The position numbers and the translations under genes were made by a program. A stretch of 64,000 bases of DNA from Brassica napus (taxonomy: Eukaryota > Streptophyta > Magnoliopsida > Brassicales > Brassicaceae), in the NCBI RefSeq assembly GCF_020379485.1, contig NC_063446.1:13563597-13627596 (forward strand). The letters are read 5' to 3'. This document shows, one piece after another, positions 25,432-36,240 of the stretch. The notes beneath the pieces are model-generated. The model was not told the origin of the DNA and made no database searches. It saw only the letters and a list, made by a program, of their open reading frames with translations. Position 1 is the first letter of the stretch, and every line of letters begins with the position of its first letter.

Positions 25432-28066
25432 TGCCTCCCTCAGGACTTTAACAGTTGGTGGACAATCTGTTCTCTCACCAGCCAGAGAGTAGTAAGCCAG
25501 TATATGAGCAGGATGCTCCATCTCTCTCACCTCTCCAAGCTGATTCACTTCTGGGACTTTTCTTGCCGGAATCAGCTCGATGTTCCAGTACGGTCTAGAC
25601 ATTAGCCTCAGGTCTTGTCCCGTCGTTGATGCTCTGTAGCCTTGTACCCACAGGTATCTCAGCGAAGGGATTTTCAGTACCGCTGCAGCTATTGCTCGCT
25701 CGCTGAAGCAACAACCTCTCATCTCCAGCTTCTGTAGTTTCGGACATCCTCTTGAGAACTCCATTAGGCCTTCGTCTGATTCACCAACGTAACCGAGAAG
25801 CATCCACCTCACGTTTGGACTGTACTGTCCGATGTAGCTTAACCCCACGTCTGTTAAGCCGCCTTGTCTGAGATAGAATGCAAACCGTCTGAGTTTCTTG
25901 CATCCGATCAAGAGGGATCGGACTCCGTTGTCTAGTGGCAGATCTGTTATTCTCTCTTCTTGGTCGAGTAAGACGAGGCGGAAGTCACAGAGGTTTTTCA
26001 GATATGTGCCTATGCTTTCGAGAGACTCGTTGGTTATATCTGAGACATACACCGCCATGTATTCTAGCTCCTGGCAGCCCTGAGCCAAAGCGACTAATCC
26101 TCTTTGTGATACTAGGCCTTCTTCATCCTCCATTCCTTGTTCATCTTCACCCCGTTCAATCCTCAGCCGCTTCAACTTCTTACAGCACTGTCCAAGAACC
26201 TCTAGACCCCTATCTCCAATTACATTCCTTGTCTGAAATACAGCAAAAAATGTCACATATCCCTTATCTACCACAATTTATACACTTGCAAAATGAATGC
26301 GAAATTCATGATAGTTGAATAGTGTAAAGAACAGATATTGCGTTCAAATTTACCTCGAGAACTTCCAAATTAGGACACTTTTGAATAAGTGTACAATGAT
26401 CCTCAGTTGCGAGCAATGCATAGATCAGATCCAGCTTCCGGATTTGGGCAGCGAATGGAAACAGTATTGGCATTTCATTAGGTCCCATGTAAGAAAGGCC
26501 AAGACAACATAGTTTTGGAGGGAAAGTCAGATTCATATACTTCTCCGGTCTTCCAATTTCTTCATTGAAGGAGCCGCCACAAAATTCTTCAAGATTAGTT
26601 GCAGCTTTAAAGAACCCGACTAGTTCCAACATCTCAAAGTCACCGATCTTCACAGAAACCAGAGAGCGGCAATTTCTAGCTATGCTTTCCAAGTCTTTGG
26701 CATTGATTTTTGCAAACTCAGTCATGTAGAAATTTAGAACCTCAAGAGAAGTGTTGTGCAGAGCAAGTTCATGCAGCCAGTTACCATCCTTTTCAACAAA
26801 AGAACTCTCTTCCATTAACAATGTTTTCATTTTCCTGTCGAGAAAACAGAAGAAGCATGGATAAAGTGAGAAACAACTAAAGAAAATTGGATTTTCTGCT
26901 TAGGAAACCAACCAATTCAAGGATGCAAGAAGGCCATTATAAACATGAACTCCCGAAGACATTCTTTCTGCAGCTAGCTAATATCAAGCTTTTTGCTAAA
27001 TATCCATAAACCGAAGTGTAGGAAACCAAATAAAGTCCGCACCAAGGTTTCTACTTCCCCAATTGATAATTTGGTATAACAACGGCAGAGGAAATTAAGG
27101 ATGCAAGAAGGACACGATAAACATGAACTCCCAAAGATATTCATTTTTTTTTTTTGCAGATGGCAGATATCAATCTTGTTGCTAATTATCCATAAACAGA
27201 AATGCATTAAACCCAATAAATTCCACACCAAGGTTTCTACATCCCCAATTAATAATTTGCTTAGGTTGCGGGAACAGAGCCATTAAGGATGCAAGAAGGG
27301 CACGATAAACATCAACTCCTAGAAACTACAAGTATTATCAATGAATAGTTCCGCTATCTATGCATAACCACAAGCTGTGGAAAGTGTAGTAAGAAATCAA
27401 ATAAAGAAGGTTCAACAAATCAAATCACCAATTTTTACAATACTGTTCTTGTAAAGTCAAGACTCAAATGCAATCATGTTCTATCCTTGTGAATATAAAG
27501 AGAGTAGCAAAAAGTATATATGTGTTAAGCCTTAAAAAGCATATCCATAAGCTACAAAAAGAAGTAATCAGTAGTTACCTGCAGTGCTTAACGATGCTGA
27601 AAAGTCCATCCGTAGAGAAACCTGAGCACTTATCGAGCTTCAACGCCTCGAGCTCATCCAACCTCGCCTTAGCCAAAACATCAAGATCCAAATCGCTGAC
27701 AATCATCCGCCTAAAATGCACAGACTTGAGCCTTGGCAGAGATGAGGCTACCTCGTTGACCCAAGGGGTAACAAACCCTCCCCAGTTCTCGGGGATGAGA
27801 TTGAACATAGCTGCTCTCGGCTTCCCTTTGAGCTTAATCGACCTCAGATTCGGAAACCTACGGCTGAGACGGTCAGGAGTCGAGGTGTAGCATAGTGCCA
27901 TGGTCACGTGCTCCCTCGTCTCGGAGTCGATCTCGAACCACCTCCGGCACACGAGGGAAGCGGAGTCTCGATCTTTCGGATCGGTTATGTAAGGCATGAC
28001 CTGCTCGATGACGTCATCGACCGTCACGGAGCTCAATCTGCACTTCTTGATATCCGGATCCTCCAT
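25429..28066 (-). CDS. COI1: COI1, jasmonate receptor F-box protein
   Basis: Three exons (28066-27579, 26834-26354, 26232-25429) give 590 residues, against 592 for Arabidopsis COI1. An F-box lies near the N-terminus (DDVIEQVMPYITDPKDRDSA, LVCRRWFEIDS), followed by a leucine-rich-repeat horseshoe to the C-terminus. COI1 is the substrate receptor of SCF-COI1. Together with JAZ repressors it binds jasmonoyl-isoleucine and sends JAZ for ubiquitination. The ligand-pocket loop KPRAAMF is intact, with Arg84 matching Arg85 of Arabidopsis. An in-frame ATG two codons upstream (MTMEDP) is possible; I chose MEDP by homology. Intron 1 (27578-26835) contains three diverged tandem repeats. The C-terminus is one residue shorter than in Arabidopsis because the stop lies in a TGA microsatellite. 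No disabling lesion is visible. Confidence 0.97.
26921..27330. repeat. ~180-bp tandem repeats inside COI1 intron 1
   Basis: Units start at GGATGCAAGAAGG at about 26921, 27099 and 27287 (spacings 178 and 188). Each continues with TATAAACATGAACTCC or a variant. The first two units also share CACCAAGGTTTCTAC and CCCCAATTGATAATTTG-type segments. They are diverged enough to be old. Confidence 0.8.
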
Positions 28067-28177
28067 CGTCATCAAACAAACGGATAACAAATCGAAATCG
28101 AGTATAGGAATCACGATAGGTGGAGCGTGAGGAGAGGAGGAAGAAGTGGCGTGAGTGTGTGTGGAGGAAGGAATCAA

Positions 28178-29719
28178 AAGTGTTGATAATAATAATTTGG
28201 GATCAAGTGGGCAGAGAGGATAATTCTTTTTTATATAGATGGACGGTGGAGATGAAGCGATCTAATCAGATTGTTTAGTCAATCTTTTGGCGTAAGCACC
28301 AGATCTGGCTAAACGACAGAAATAGCCAGGTGGGGTTTTTATCCAATGGACGATCATGTGACGGGTTTATTATTAATTAAACTGGATTTCTGAGCTTAAT
28401 CAATGTTTTGGTTAACTAATTTATACTCCCACCGTTCACACGAAAATAATATTTTTTAGATTTTTTTTCTTGTTTCAATTTTCTATATTGTTAAGGTATT
28501 TTTTATACTTTTGAAAAACATTAATTGATAATATTTGAATTGATTAAATTTCATTGGCGAAAAATTATTAGAAAGTGTATAATAAAGTAAAAAATAAAAT
28601 GAATTATAAACATTTATTAAATTTTTAATAAGTGTGCATACTCTAGAAAATCTTACTTACGGGAACAGAGAGAATACCAAGAAGTATCCTAGGTGAAGTA
28701 TGACGCTTAATAATTTACACTAGTTAACTATATGGTATTAATACAAATTTGTAGGTTAGATCTGTTTATTTTGGAGATGGAGATGAAATAGCTTAAAACT
28801 TAAGAAACATTAGCCAAAGTATTTTCGATGATGAAACTAGATAAAAAAAATCCGATAATGAAATAGATTAGAAACAAAATAATAAAAATACTAATTATTT
28901 CTAAAATAAATTTTGAAAGATTAATTTTGAAAGAAATATTTCGTATGTTTTGGATGATTTTAAAGTTTTTTAAAATGAGATTTTTGTAGATATTGTTTAA
29001 ATATTTTTCTTTAGTGTAAAATGTGTCAAACCAGAAATTTTGGATTTATATTGTCTTTTCACCATTTAAATAAAGTAAGTTGTTCCCGATAAAATAATTA
29101 TATGAGAACCTTTTGAACATATATATATAGGTCAAGAGGAGTAATCTGTCCCAAAATAGACATACTATAGTTATATGAATTATTATTATTATTATTTTGT
29201 AACTTAATTATATGAATTATTGAACCAAAAAAATATATGAAATATAGGCTACGGCATGATTATATACACGATGATAATACATAAATCATTAGAAATCAAT
29301 AGCTGATATCATCAAAAAATGACAAATCAAATGTTTTCAAAATACAAACTTTTATTTTGTTTACTCATTCTACTAATCTAGTGGGTAGAATGTTGGAGCT
29401 TAAAGATAGAAGCTAGAATTAAAGTATTTTATTTTGATTATAATACAAACTTTTCTGAGTGTTACTTACAACTGCAAAAGATTGCTATTATATCAGATAC
29501 ACGATTCTGGATTATATTTCTCTCAGCATCATCAATTACAATTAATATGAAGATGCTTTTGTAAGGAGATCTCTCTATAATTTCCAATTTTTAATTGAAA
29601 CAATTACACTTAGGCAGTTTTGAAGTTTTTATTATACTATAGAGCAGTTTATGCTTTTAGGGTAGTAAACCCACTTTCCACCTAAAAAGCTAACTAAATG
29701 AACTTGTAATTAAAGACAA
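28178..29719. other. COI1 upstream region, AT-rich
   Basis: The first ~200 bases upstream of COI1 contain the leader. Beyond that, the DNA is AT-rich with no recognised gene or element end. TTATTATTATTATT occurs near 29180. Confidence 0.5.
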
Positions 29720-29721
29720 TA

Positions 29722-30279
29722 CAGTAGAACCTCTATAAATTAATACTCGATAAATTAATAATCTCTATAAATTAATAAATTTCGTCGGTCCCAGTTTAGG
29801 CCGGTTCAAAATCTGATATAAATCGATAAAATAATAAGATAATAATATTTTAGAAAATTCTATGTAAATATATGGTCCTATTAAAATTATAAATTAATAA
29901 TTTATATGTATATATATTTTATATAAGTAAGAACATATTATTGTATTGTTTGTTTTATATTCACAATGGAATTATCTTCATATTTTCTTAACACCTAATA
30001 TATTTTTAATGAGATTTAGTAATATTATATATAAAACCACATTTAACTTCTATGCAATATATTTATATACAGAAAATAATATAATAAAATTAATATAAAT
30101 GTCAAATTTCAAAAAATAACGATTAATGTCTATACACTAAAATTAAACATTTTTCTTATCTTAGAATATATATATCTTAAAATAATAAATCAAAATAAAG
30201 AAACTTTTATAAATTAATATCTCTATAAATTAATAAAATTTTAAAGTCCTAACATTATTAATTTATAGAGGTTCTACTG
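29722..30279. mobile_element. Emigrant-like MITE (pogo/Tc1-mariner type) with TA target-site duplication
   Basis: The inverted termini are CAGTAGAACCTCTATAAATT at 29722 and its reverse complement AATTTATAGAGGTTCTACTG ending at 30279. They are flanked by TA on both sides (29720-29721 and 30280-30281). The terminus matches the Emigrant/Lemi1 family of Arabidopsis as I remember it. The interior is AT-rich with repeated CTCTATAAATTAATA phrases. Length is 558 bp, with no ORF. Confidence 0.9.
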
Positions 30280-30879
30280 TATATTTATTATATTTAATAT
30301 ATTCTTTTTTTCTGACAGGATTTGACCACAACCACAATAAAGTGGGTCCATGTACTCCTCATCATAGTCTTCTCCCTCCTAAGCTTTTCATCTTCTTTAT
30401 AAAATAAAATTTGCTGTTTCAGTTTATATTTTCCAAAGAAATTATATTTATTTATTATTTACATTATTTTGTCTATCTTTTGAGATATGCCAAAGTACAT
30501 TTTTGATGGTGTTGTAATGGTGATGTATACTTCAACTTTTGCATCATTTTGGCATTTTTGCATGTATGGTCCCTCAACTCTTGCTTCATTTTGTTTTTGA
30601 CCTCAATACTCTTTAAATGTGCAGATTACTCTTCAATTTCGTCCCCAAAATTTCAAATTTTCATTTTAGCCCTTGTGATATATATCACAGTGTTGTTTTG
30701 TCATATAATCGTTGTTTTGTCATGTAATTACGTTATGAGTTATGACATAAAGCTAGAATGTGTTATATTTGTTTGTTAACACGTCCCACACTTTTGCAAT
30801 AGCAGGAAATTTAATTCAATTATCTTTTCACACATGTTCAGCCAGTTCATACACGCTCTTTTTTGTTTTATCTTCACAT

Positions 30880-32200
30880 GAAGAATTCTTGAGGGTGGAC
30901 AATATGTAAGGAAGAAAGGCTGAGCGCAGTTTTGTACATGTGGATATGTAAATCGATGTACATTCAGTTCGCACACACTCTCTTGTACATGTGGATATGT
31001 AAAGCGATGTACACATATATAGTACTAAACATTACATGTGGAAATTTTAAATGAGATTTGTACTTTTACTAGTCTATAATCTTGTCATTTCCGCAACAAC
31101 CAAATTAAAATGAATCACATCTCATATATATAAGATTTGAGTAATATATGACATGATTCAAAATGTGTACCGTTATTTGGCTTTAAGATGTACAAATTAT
31201 TCTTCTTTGAAGTGTAATTGTTACAATATGTATACACTCTTACCATGGCATAACATTACTCATCTGGATCTACAAGTTTCAAGATGTCGTCGATGTTAGG
31301 TCTCCTGCACCGGTGGTCGTTGCTTTTCGTCGCGTCTCGTCAACATCGGCTTCTCCACGTCTCAAGCCCATGACTGTTCCATCTCGGTTCGTGCTTTCAG
31401 CCTTTGTCGCCGTCGGAATTAAGCCTCATTGTTGTGTCTCTGCTCCGTTGTTGTCGGCTCGCCATCGTCGTCAATGAGATCCGGCGAAAATATAGATCGA
31501 GCAACATCAATGGTTTATGGGAACATGTTAAAAGTCATTGTGCTTTGTGATCTGTTTGGAATGCATCAGAAAAATTGTGTGGTCTTGCTCCTCGCGGGTA
31601 TCATAAGCATCTCTTCGAAGTATGTATACATCAACTGTCATATACGTTATATTTATTTTGATTGATCTACTTTGTTATTTATTTTGGCATTTTGAGTAAG
31701 CAATAGTCAATCCATCTATATGTGTATAACGACACCACATATTTCCAATCACCTTCTATGTACACGTGTACACGACATGGGGTGTACAAAATTACATTGT
31801 ACAGAAAACAATAATATTTCTACATGGAAGAATGCTCCCATATTTAAACAAATCGATGGAAATAACACTGAAAGCTAGGTCTTGCAAAGCTTTCATTCTT
31901 TTTAAAACACATCTAAAGGTGTTTGTATGTTTAACCTATATACTTTCAAAAGAAATTTACATGTACACATATGTTTTTGACTATCGAGAAGACCTAACGT
32001 GTACAATATAAATATTATATTTTATCAGATTGTTACACGTACACATATGTTTGAGATACATGTTAGATGTCCAACATGTTGTAAAGTTGTGTACATTCGT
32101 TAGTATACATGTGCACATTAAAGGTTGGTGACGTACATGTGTACTACAAATATGGTAGTGTACATGTGTACAACAAATATGGTAGTGTACACTAATTTAA
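30880..32200. repeat. Cluster of TGTACA / TGTACATGTGTAC motifs
   Basis: More than a dozen TGTACA-type palindromes are scattered over about 1.3 kb. Examples are TTGTACATGTGGATATGTAA twice (30933 and 30983), GTACACGTGTACACG near 31758, ACATGTACACATATG near 31960, and GTACATGTGTACTACAAATA followed by a close copy near 32133 and 32160. Local direct repeats such as CAAATATGGTAGTGTACA are included. The middle (31280-31520) is GC-richer, without a recognised ORF. It may be the inside of a transposon, but I find no clear ends. Confidence 0.65.
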
Positions 32201-32219
32201 GAGGTTATTTCTGAAATTT

Positions 32220-33040
32220 ACAAAGTTAAAAGCTAAATAGAAAACTTCTAGAAGTTCAAGGATCTGTTCGTGTAATCATGAGAGGTCTGGTCTGTACAAT
32301 TAAAAAATGAAGGTCAATTTGAAAGGGATATATTTGCAAATCAGAAACTTTTGGGACAGAAATGAATACACCAAAAAGCCAAGGGACCAGATGCGAAATA
32401 AACAAAAAAGGCCATTGTTGCTCATCGAGCTTTCGCAACGAAGGAGAGCTGTGTCGGAGAAGATCGAACCGGTCACGACTATCCTTGCAGCTCCGAGAAG
32501 GTGATCTGATGGTGATGATAAAACAAGATTCGTTGTATCCAATGTATCTCCGCTTCATCACATATCTGGGCAACGAAAAGAGAGAAAGCAGATAAGTTTG
32601 CATTGTTTTTTTAGATTTGTAGATCTGCAATAAAAAAAGTTAGTTAGTCACAAAGAAAATAAAAGAAAAGATAAAATTATGATGATAAAAATGAATGATT
32701 TGCATAAAAGAATGTGATTTACAGAATAAAAAAATGGAAGAAGCCAAACAATTTTCTCAAAAGAAAGAAGAAACAACGAGATGATAATCAGATAGAAAGA
32801 AAGAGATAATGCAAGTTGTCAAATGTGGGACCATCTTAGTCACATAAATTAATTTAGTTAACAGCTGTTTGGTTTTAGTTACAAAAAAGTACATCATTAG
32901 CTGAAACTTACTTATGTTGTAATAAAAACACGAAAACTGACTCCGGCGTGTTAATAACTCTTTTTAATTTGAGAAACAGAACAATGACACTAACTATTAA
33001 GTACAAGACTGCACTGTCTATTTTTTAAATATACTCATCT
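32220..33040. other. Unassigned sequence
   Basis: A short GC-richer stretch (32390-32600) resembles exon or leader sequence, with overlapping short ORFs on both strands. None has a recognisable domain. The remainder is AT-rich. Confidence 0.4.
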
Positions 33041-33049
33041 GTATGTGTA

Positions 33050-34670
33050 TGAAAAGTCTTTAGACAAAAGACTGTAAATTGAAAAGCATTCCATTGCTTA
33101 CCTACAGGTTTATGAAGAGTTTAGACACACTTACCCATGGCTTCATGAAAAGTCTTTAATAGACTGTTAATCAAAACAGATTCGTTGATTTACTACCCAC
33201 AAGGAGTCTTTAGAGAAGCAAAAGCTCTGAATCTGTTGGATGGATAAAATGACTGACGGCTAACAGAAAAGATTTAGACAAAAGTTATGAAATTATTGGA
33301 AGAAAAAAATGATCAAGGGCTTTAAGAATGTCTTTAAGTCAACAACTGTGAGAATGATTTCATTAACTCGCTAACACACGGCTTAGAACTTGTTGGATGA
33401 AAATAACTACCACAACTTGAAAAAGACTTAACAAAAAGACTTTTTTTTTTCTGAACAACAGCTAATTATATTAGATAAATGGTTCAGTACAAGATAGGGT
33501 GATCACATAACAGAGCATTCTTCGCCAACGAATCAGCTCGAGAGTTACATAATCTCGGAACATGCGAGAAATAGATGAAAACAAAAGGTGCAGATAGAAA
33601 CTCGATGTCCTTGAGAACTCCATAGAGCTCCACATGAAATGTGTTCGAGTTGATAGCTCTGATGAGCTCGAGAGAGTCGGATCTAATCCAGACGTTTGGT
33701 GTAGAGAGATGGGAAGCAGCTAGGAGCAACCCCTTGATCGCCAAGGCTTCCGCCATGAGAGGTGAAGACACAGACAGAGACCGAGCTTGACTTAATGAAA
33801 AGACTATATAAACTAAACGCTCCTTATTTTACTACTACCCACCGCTTATAAGGTTGGATTCATTACTTCTTCAACCCAACTTATAAAAGTCTCTAGAGAC
33901 GTTCCTCTAGTACCCACGGCTTACGAAAAAGGTCTTTTAGGAAAAGACTATGAATTTGTTGAACTTATAAATAGGCCAACGAGTTACGAAAATGTAATAT
34001 AGTCAAACGATTGGTCTGTTTACAAAAACATTTTGGACAATGACAGAGTTTTGGATGGATAAAACCGACCCAGTGGTTTACATAAAGTCATTAGCTATGA
34101 AACTGATGGATGGATGGATGGATAAAACAAACAAATGCCAATATAAAGTCTTCCATGCAATGACGCTAAAGTCTCAAGACAAAATTCTTAACCACAAAGA
34201 CTATAAAAGGAAAATGGCTCTTTACGCTACTACTACCTCTGGCTTATGAAGTCTTTAGACAATGACTTTAAATTGAAAACGGATTCATGCTTCACTCCTC
34301 ACAAGTCACAGCTTATGAAGAGTCTATACAATACTACTATCCACGACTTTATGAAGAGTATAGACAGAGACTGTGAATACACACAGCTTATGAAGAGTCC
34401 TTGGACAATATTGCTACCAACGGCCTGTGAAATCTTTAGAAAAAAACTATTGTTTGGTTATTAGATGGAAAAATGACCAAAAACTTAAAAAGGTCTTTGG
34501 AAAACATATTCCTTTTGTGTTGGAAGGGAACAAACTACCCACGGCTTTGAAAGGTCTTAGACAAAGACTGTGGTTCGGTTTTGTGAGTTATTCTGCGGTA
34601 AAGACGACCAGCGGTTAAAGAAGTCTTGAGACAGAGACTAATTATTTACATTACCACAAGGCTTGAATGT
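33050..34670. repeat. Degenerate tandem array with AGTCTTTAGACAAAGACT hairpin units
   Basis: A loosely periodic array, with units of roughly 60-75 bp. A typical unit contains AGTCTTTAGACAAAGACTG, a GTTGGATGGATAAAATGAC-like segment, and ACCCACGGCTTATGAA. Clear examples lie at 33053, 33120, 34010-34130, 34250, 34310-34400 and 34540-34620. The first part of each unit is a small inverted repeat (AGTCTTT/AAAGACT). Copies are diverged with indels. A truncated LINE has inserted at 33443-33797. ORFs across the array are by-products of the repeats. Confidence 0.7.
33443..33797 (-). mobile_element. 5'-truncated LINE, RNase H end with poly-A
   Basis: The minus strand encodes part of an RNase H-like domain (from LMAEALAIKGLLLAASHLS through IRSDSLELIRAIN to SHVPRLCNSRADSLAKNAL) and ends with the poly-T seen on + at 33443-33451. 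AAAAGACT is duplicated on both sides (33435-33442 and 33798-33805). The features together (3' end of a plant L1-type LINE, poly-A, short target-site duplication, 5' truncation) fit target-primed insertion. Confidence 0.85.
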
Positions 34671-35290
34671 CTGTTTTGTGTCATGCTCCTAACCCTCCTT
34701 TATCTCTGTAGTTTGGTGATTGTATGTATTATAATGTCTTTTATTTATGAATTCAGTTTATCTTGGAGTCTTTGGTAGATCAACCTAGGTGATAGACTCT
34801 AGCAAGTTATTGTAGTAGGTTTTTTAATCTTGATGAATGTTTCTGTTTTGTGTTATGCTCTTAATCCTCAGTGATCATTCTAAAATGTGTTAGTAATCTC
34901 TTTAGTTTGTTTCTATGTATTATAAGGTATCTCTTTTATGAAATGGATATATTTTGGTCTATTGTTGATCAACATAGGTGAGACTCGTGAAAATTGTGAT
35001 AGTAATTTCCTTGAATGTTGAATGTTTGTGTTTTGTGTTGTACTTCTCCTAACCTTGAGTGACCATTCTAAACACTGCTGTAATCTCTAAGTTGATTAGA
35101 AAAATATTTATTAATTTTAGTTAGATCGGTGCTTGTATGTATTATAATGTATCTTGTTTTTACGAAGTAGATGTATATTGGAGTCATTTGTAGCTCAATG
35201 TAGGTAAGAGACTTCTGCATATTGTGGTCGTAGTTATCTTGAATCTTTGGTGTTTATATCTTGTTATGCTCCAAATTAACCTCGTTGATC
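34665..35290. repeat. ~170-210-bp degenerate tandem repeats, about 3.5 copies
   Basis: Units start at about 34665, 34834, 35019 and 35231 with TTGAATGTTTCTGTTTTGTG or a variant. They share ATGCTCCTAACCCT, GTGATCATTCTAAA, TGTATGTATTATAATGTATC, GATCAACATAGGTGAGAC and similar phrases in the same order. There is no ORF. The array directly follows the 33-34.7-kb array and precedes the orphan exons at 35.6 kb. Confidence 0.8.
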
Positions 35291-35611
35291 AATATAAACA
35301 TGAAATTACAACTTCATAATTTGTGCACTGTATGCTAATGATTACTGTGTATAGAAGTAAGTATTTTGTCCAAGTGAAATCACGCAGAATTAGTTAGTAA
35401 TAAAGCAAAAATCTCTGGATGCACGTTTTGAAATGTTCTTCTCCTTATTCATTCTCATCTTTGATGTTTGATGTGTTCTGTTTCTGCTCTGATGGGAACT
35501 TAAACAAGAGAAACAAATGTTTAATAACCTGAAAACGTAAATCAAAATCTATATTAATTTATTAAACAAAGAAGAATGCACAATAAACATCTCTAATATC
35601 AAACACCAAAT

Positions 35612-35867
35612 CTAAGAGAGTGGTTGATATCTATCAGAAGACATTTGACTTCCAGAGTTATCACAGGGCGGTTCGATCTTCAGCTTTTTTCTCTTTACCC
35701 ACCTGCAAGGAAGCCAAAAGAAAACACAAGTATAATTCAACAGAAAGGACAAAGCTTGGAACACAAGGTAGGGCTTTTGTTTTCGTCTTACCCCAGCTGC
35801 AAGGAAGTATCGGAATGGTGCTCCTCGTCGTCTGATGAAGACCTCCAGTCTACCACGGCAGATGGGC
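35612..35867 (-). pseudogene. Orphan C-terminal exons of an otherwise missing gene (possible At2g39950 relic)
   Basis: Two exons read in frame across a GT-AG intron: 35867-35792 (PSAVVDWRSSSDDEEHHSDT, then SLQLG) and 35702-35612 (WVKRKKLKIEPPCDNSGSQM, then SSDRYQPLS and a stop). The acidic and basic blocks and the smooth junction support real coding origin. A second copy of the TCTGCCGTGGT phrase lies just upstream near 35920-35940. Only about 370 bp separate these exons from SPC25, too little for a full gene, so the 5' part appears to be lost. By Arabidopsis gene order the neighbour here would be At2g39950; that name is an inference from position. Confidence 0.45.
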
Positions 35868-36240
35868 CTGTGTCTTTTTATATATTTATCAATGTTCTTA
35901 GAAAAGGTAAGTTTCCTTTCTCGTCGACCACGGCAGATTATATCGAACTGGAAAATACACTGGACGACAAAGGCATATTTGGTTGGGGTAGAATATGAAA
36001 CTGAACACAAGGAGGCAACAACTTTGTGTTATGAACTTGAGATGTGAGAGCCATTGACTTATTGAAGATGAGCCTTTTATTTTGGCTAATAGTGATCTCA
36101 GACTATTTCGAAATTTTTTGCTATAACAAAAACTCGAATACTCTTAATGACATCTCTAAATAAAAGTCTAAATCGATTTTTAAATTATGTAAACCGAAAC
36201 ATATGAAGTTTAATAGAACATATTTTCTCCAAACATATCA

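Noticed and set aside
33050..34670. CRISPR-like array
   Set aside because: Units are diverged and adjacent, without constant repeats and variable spacers, and the genome is a plant's.
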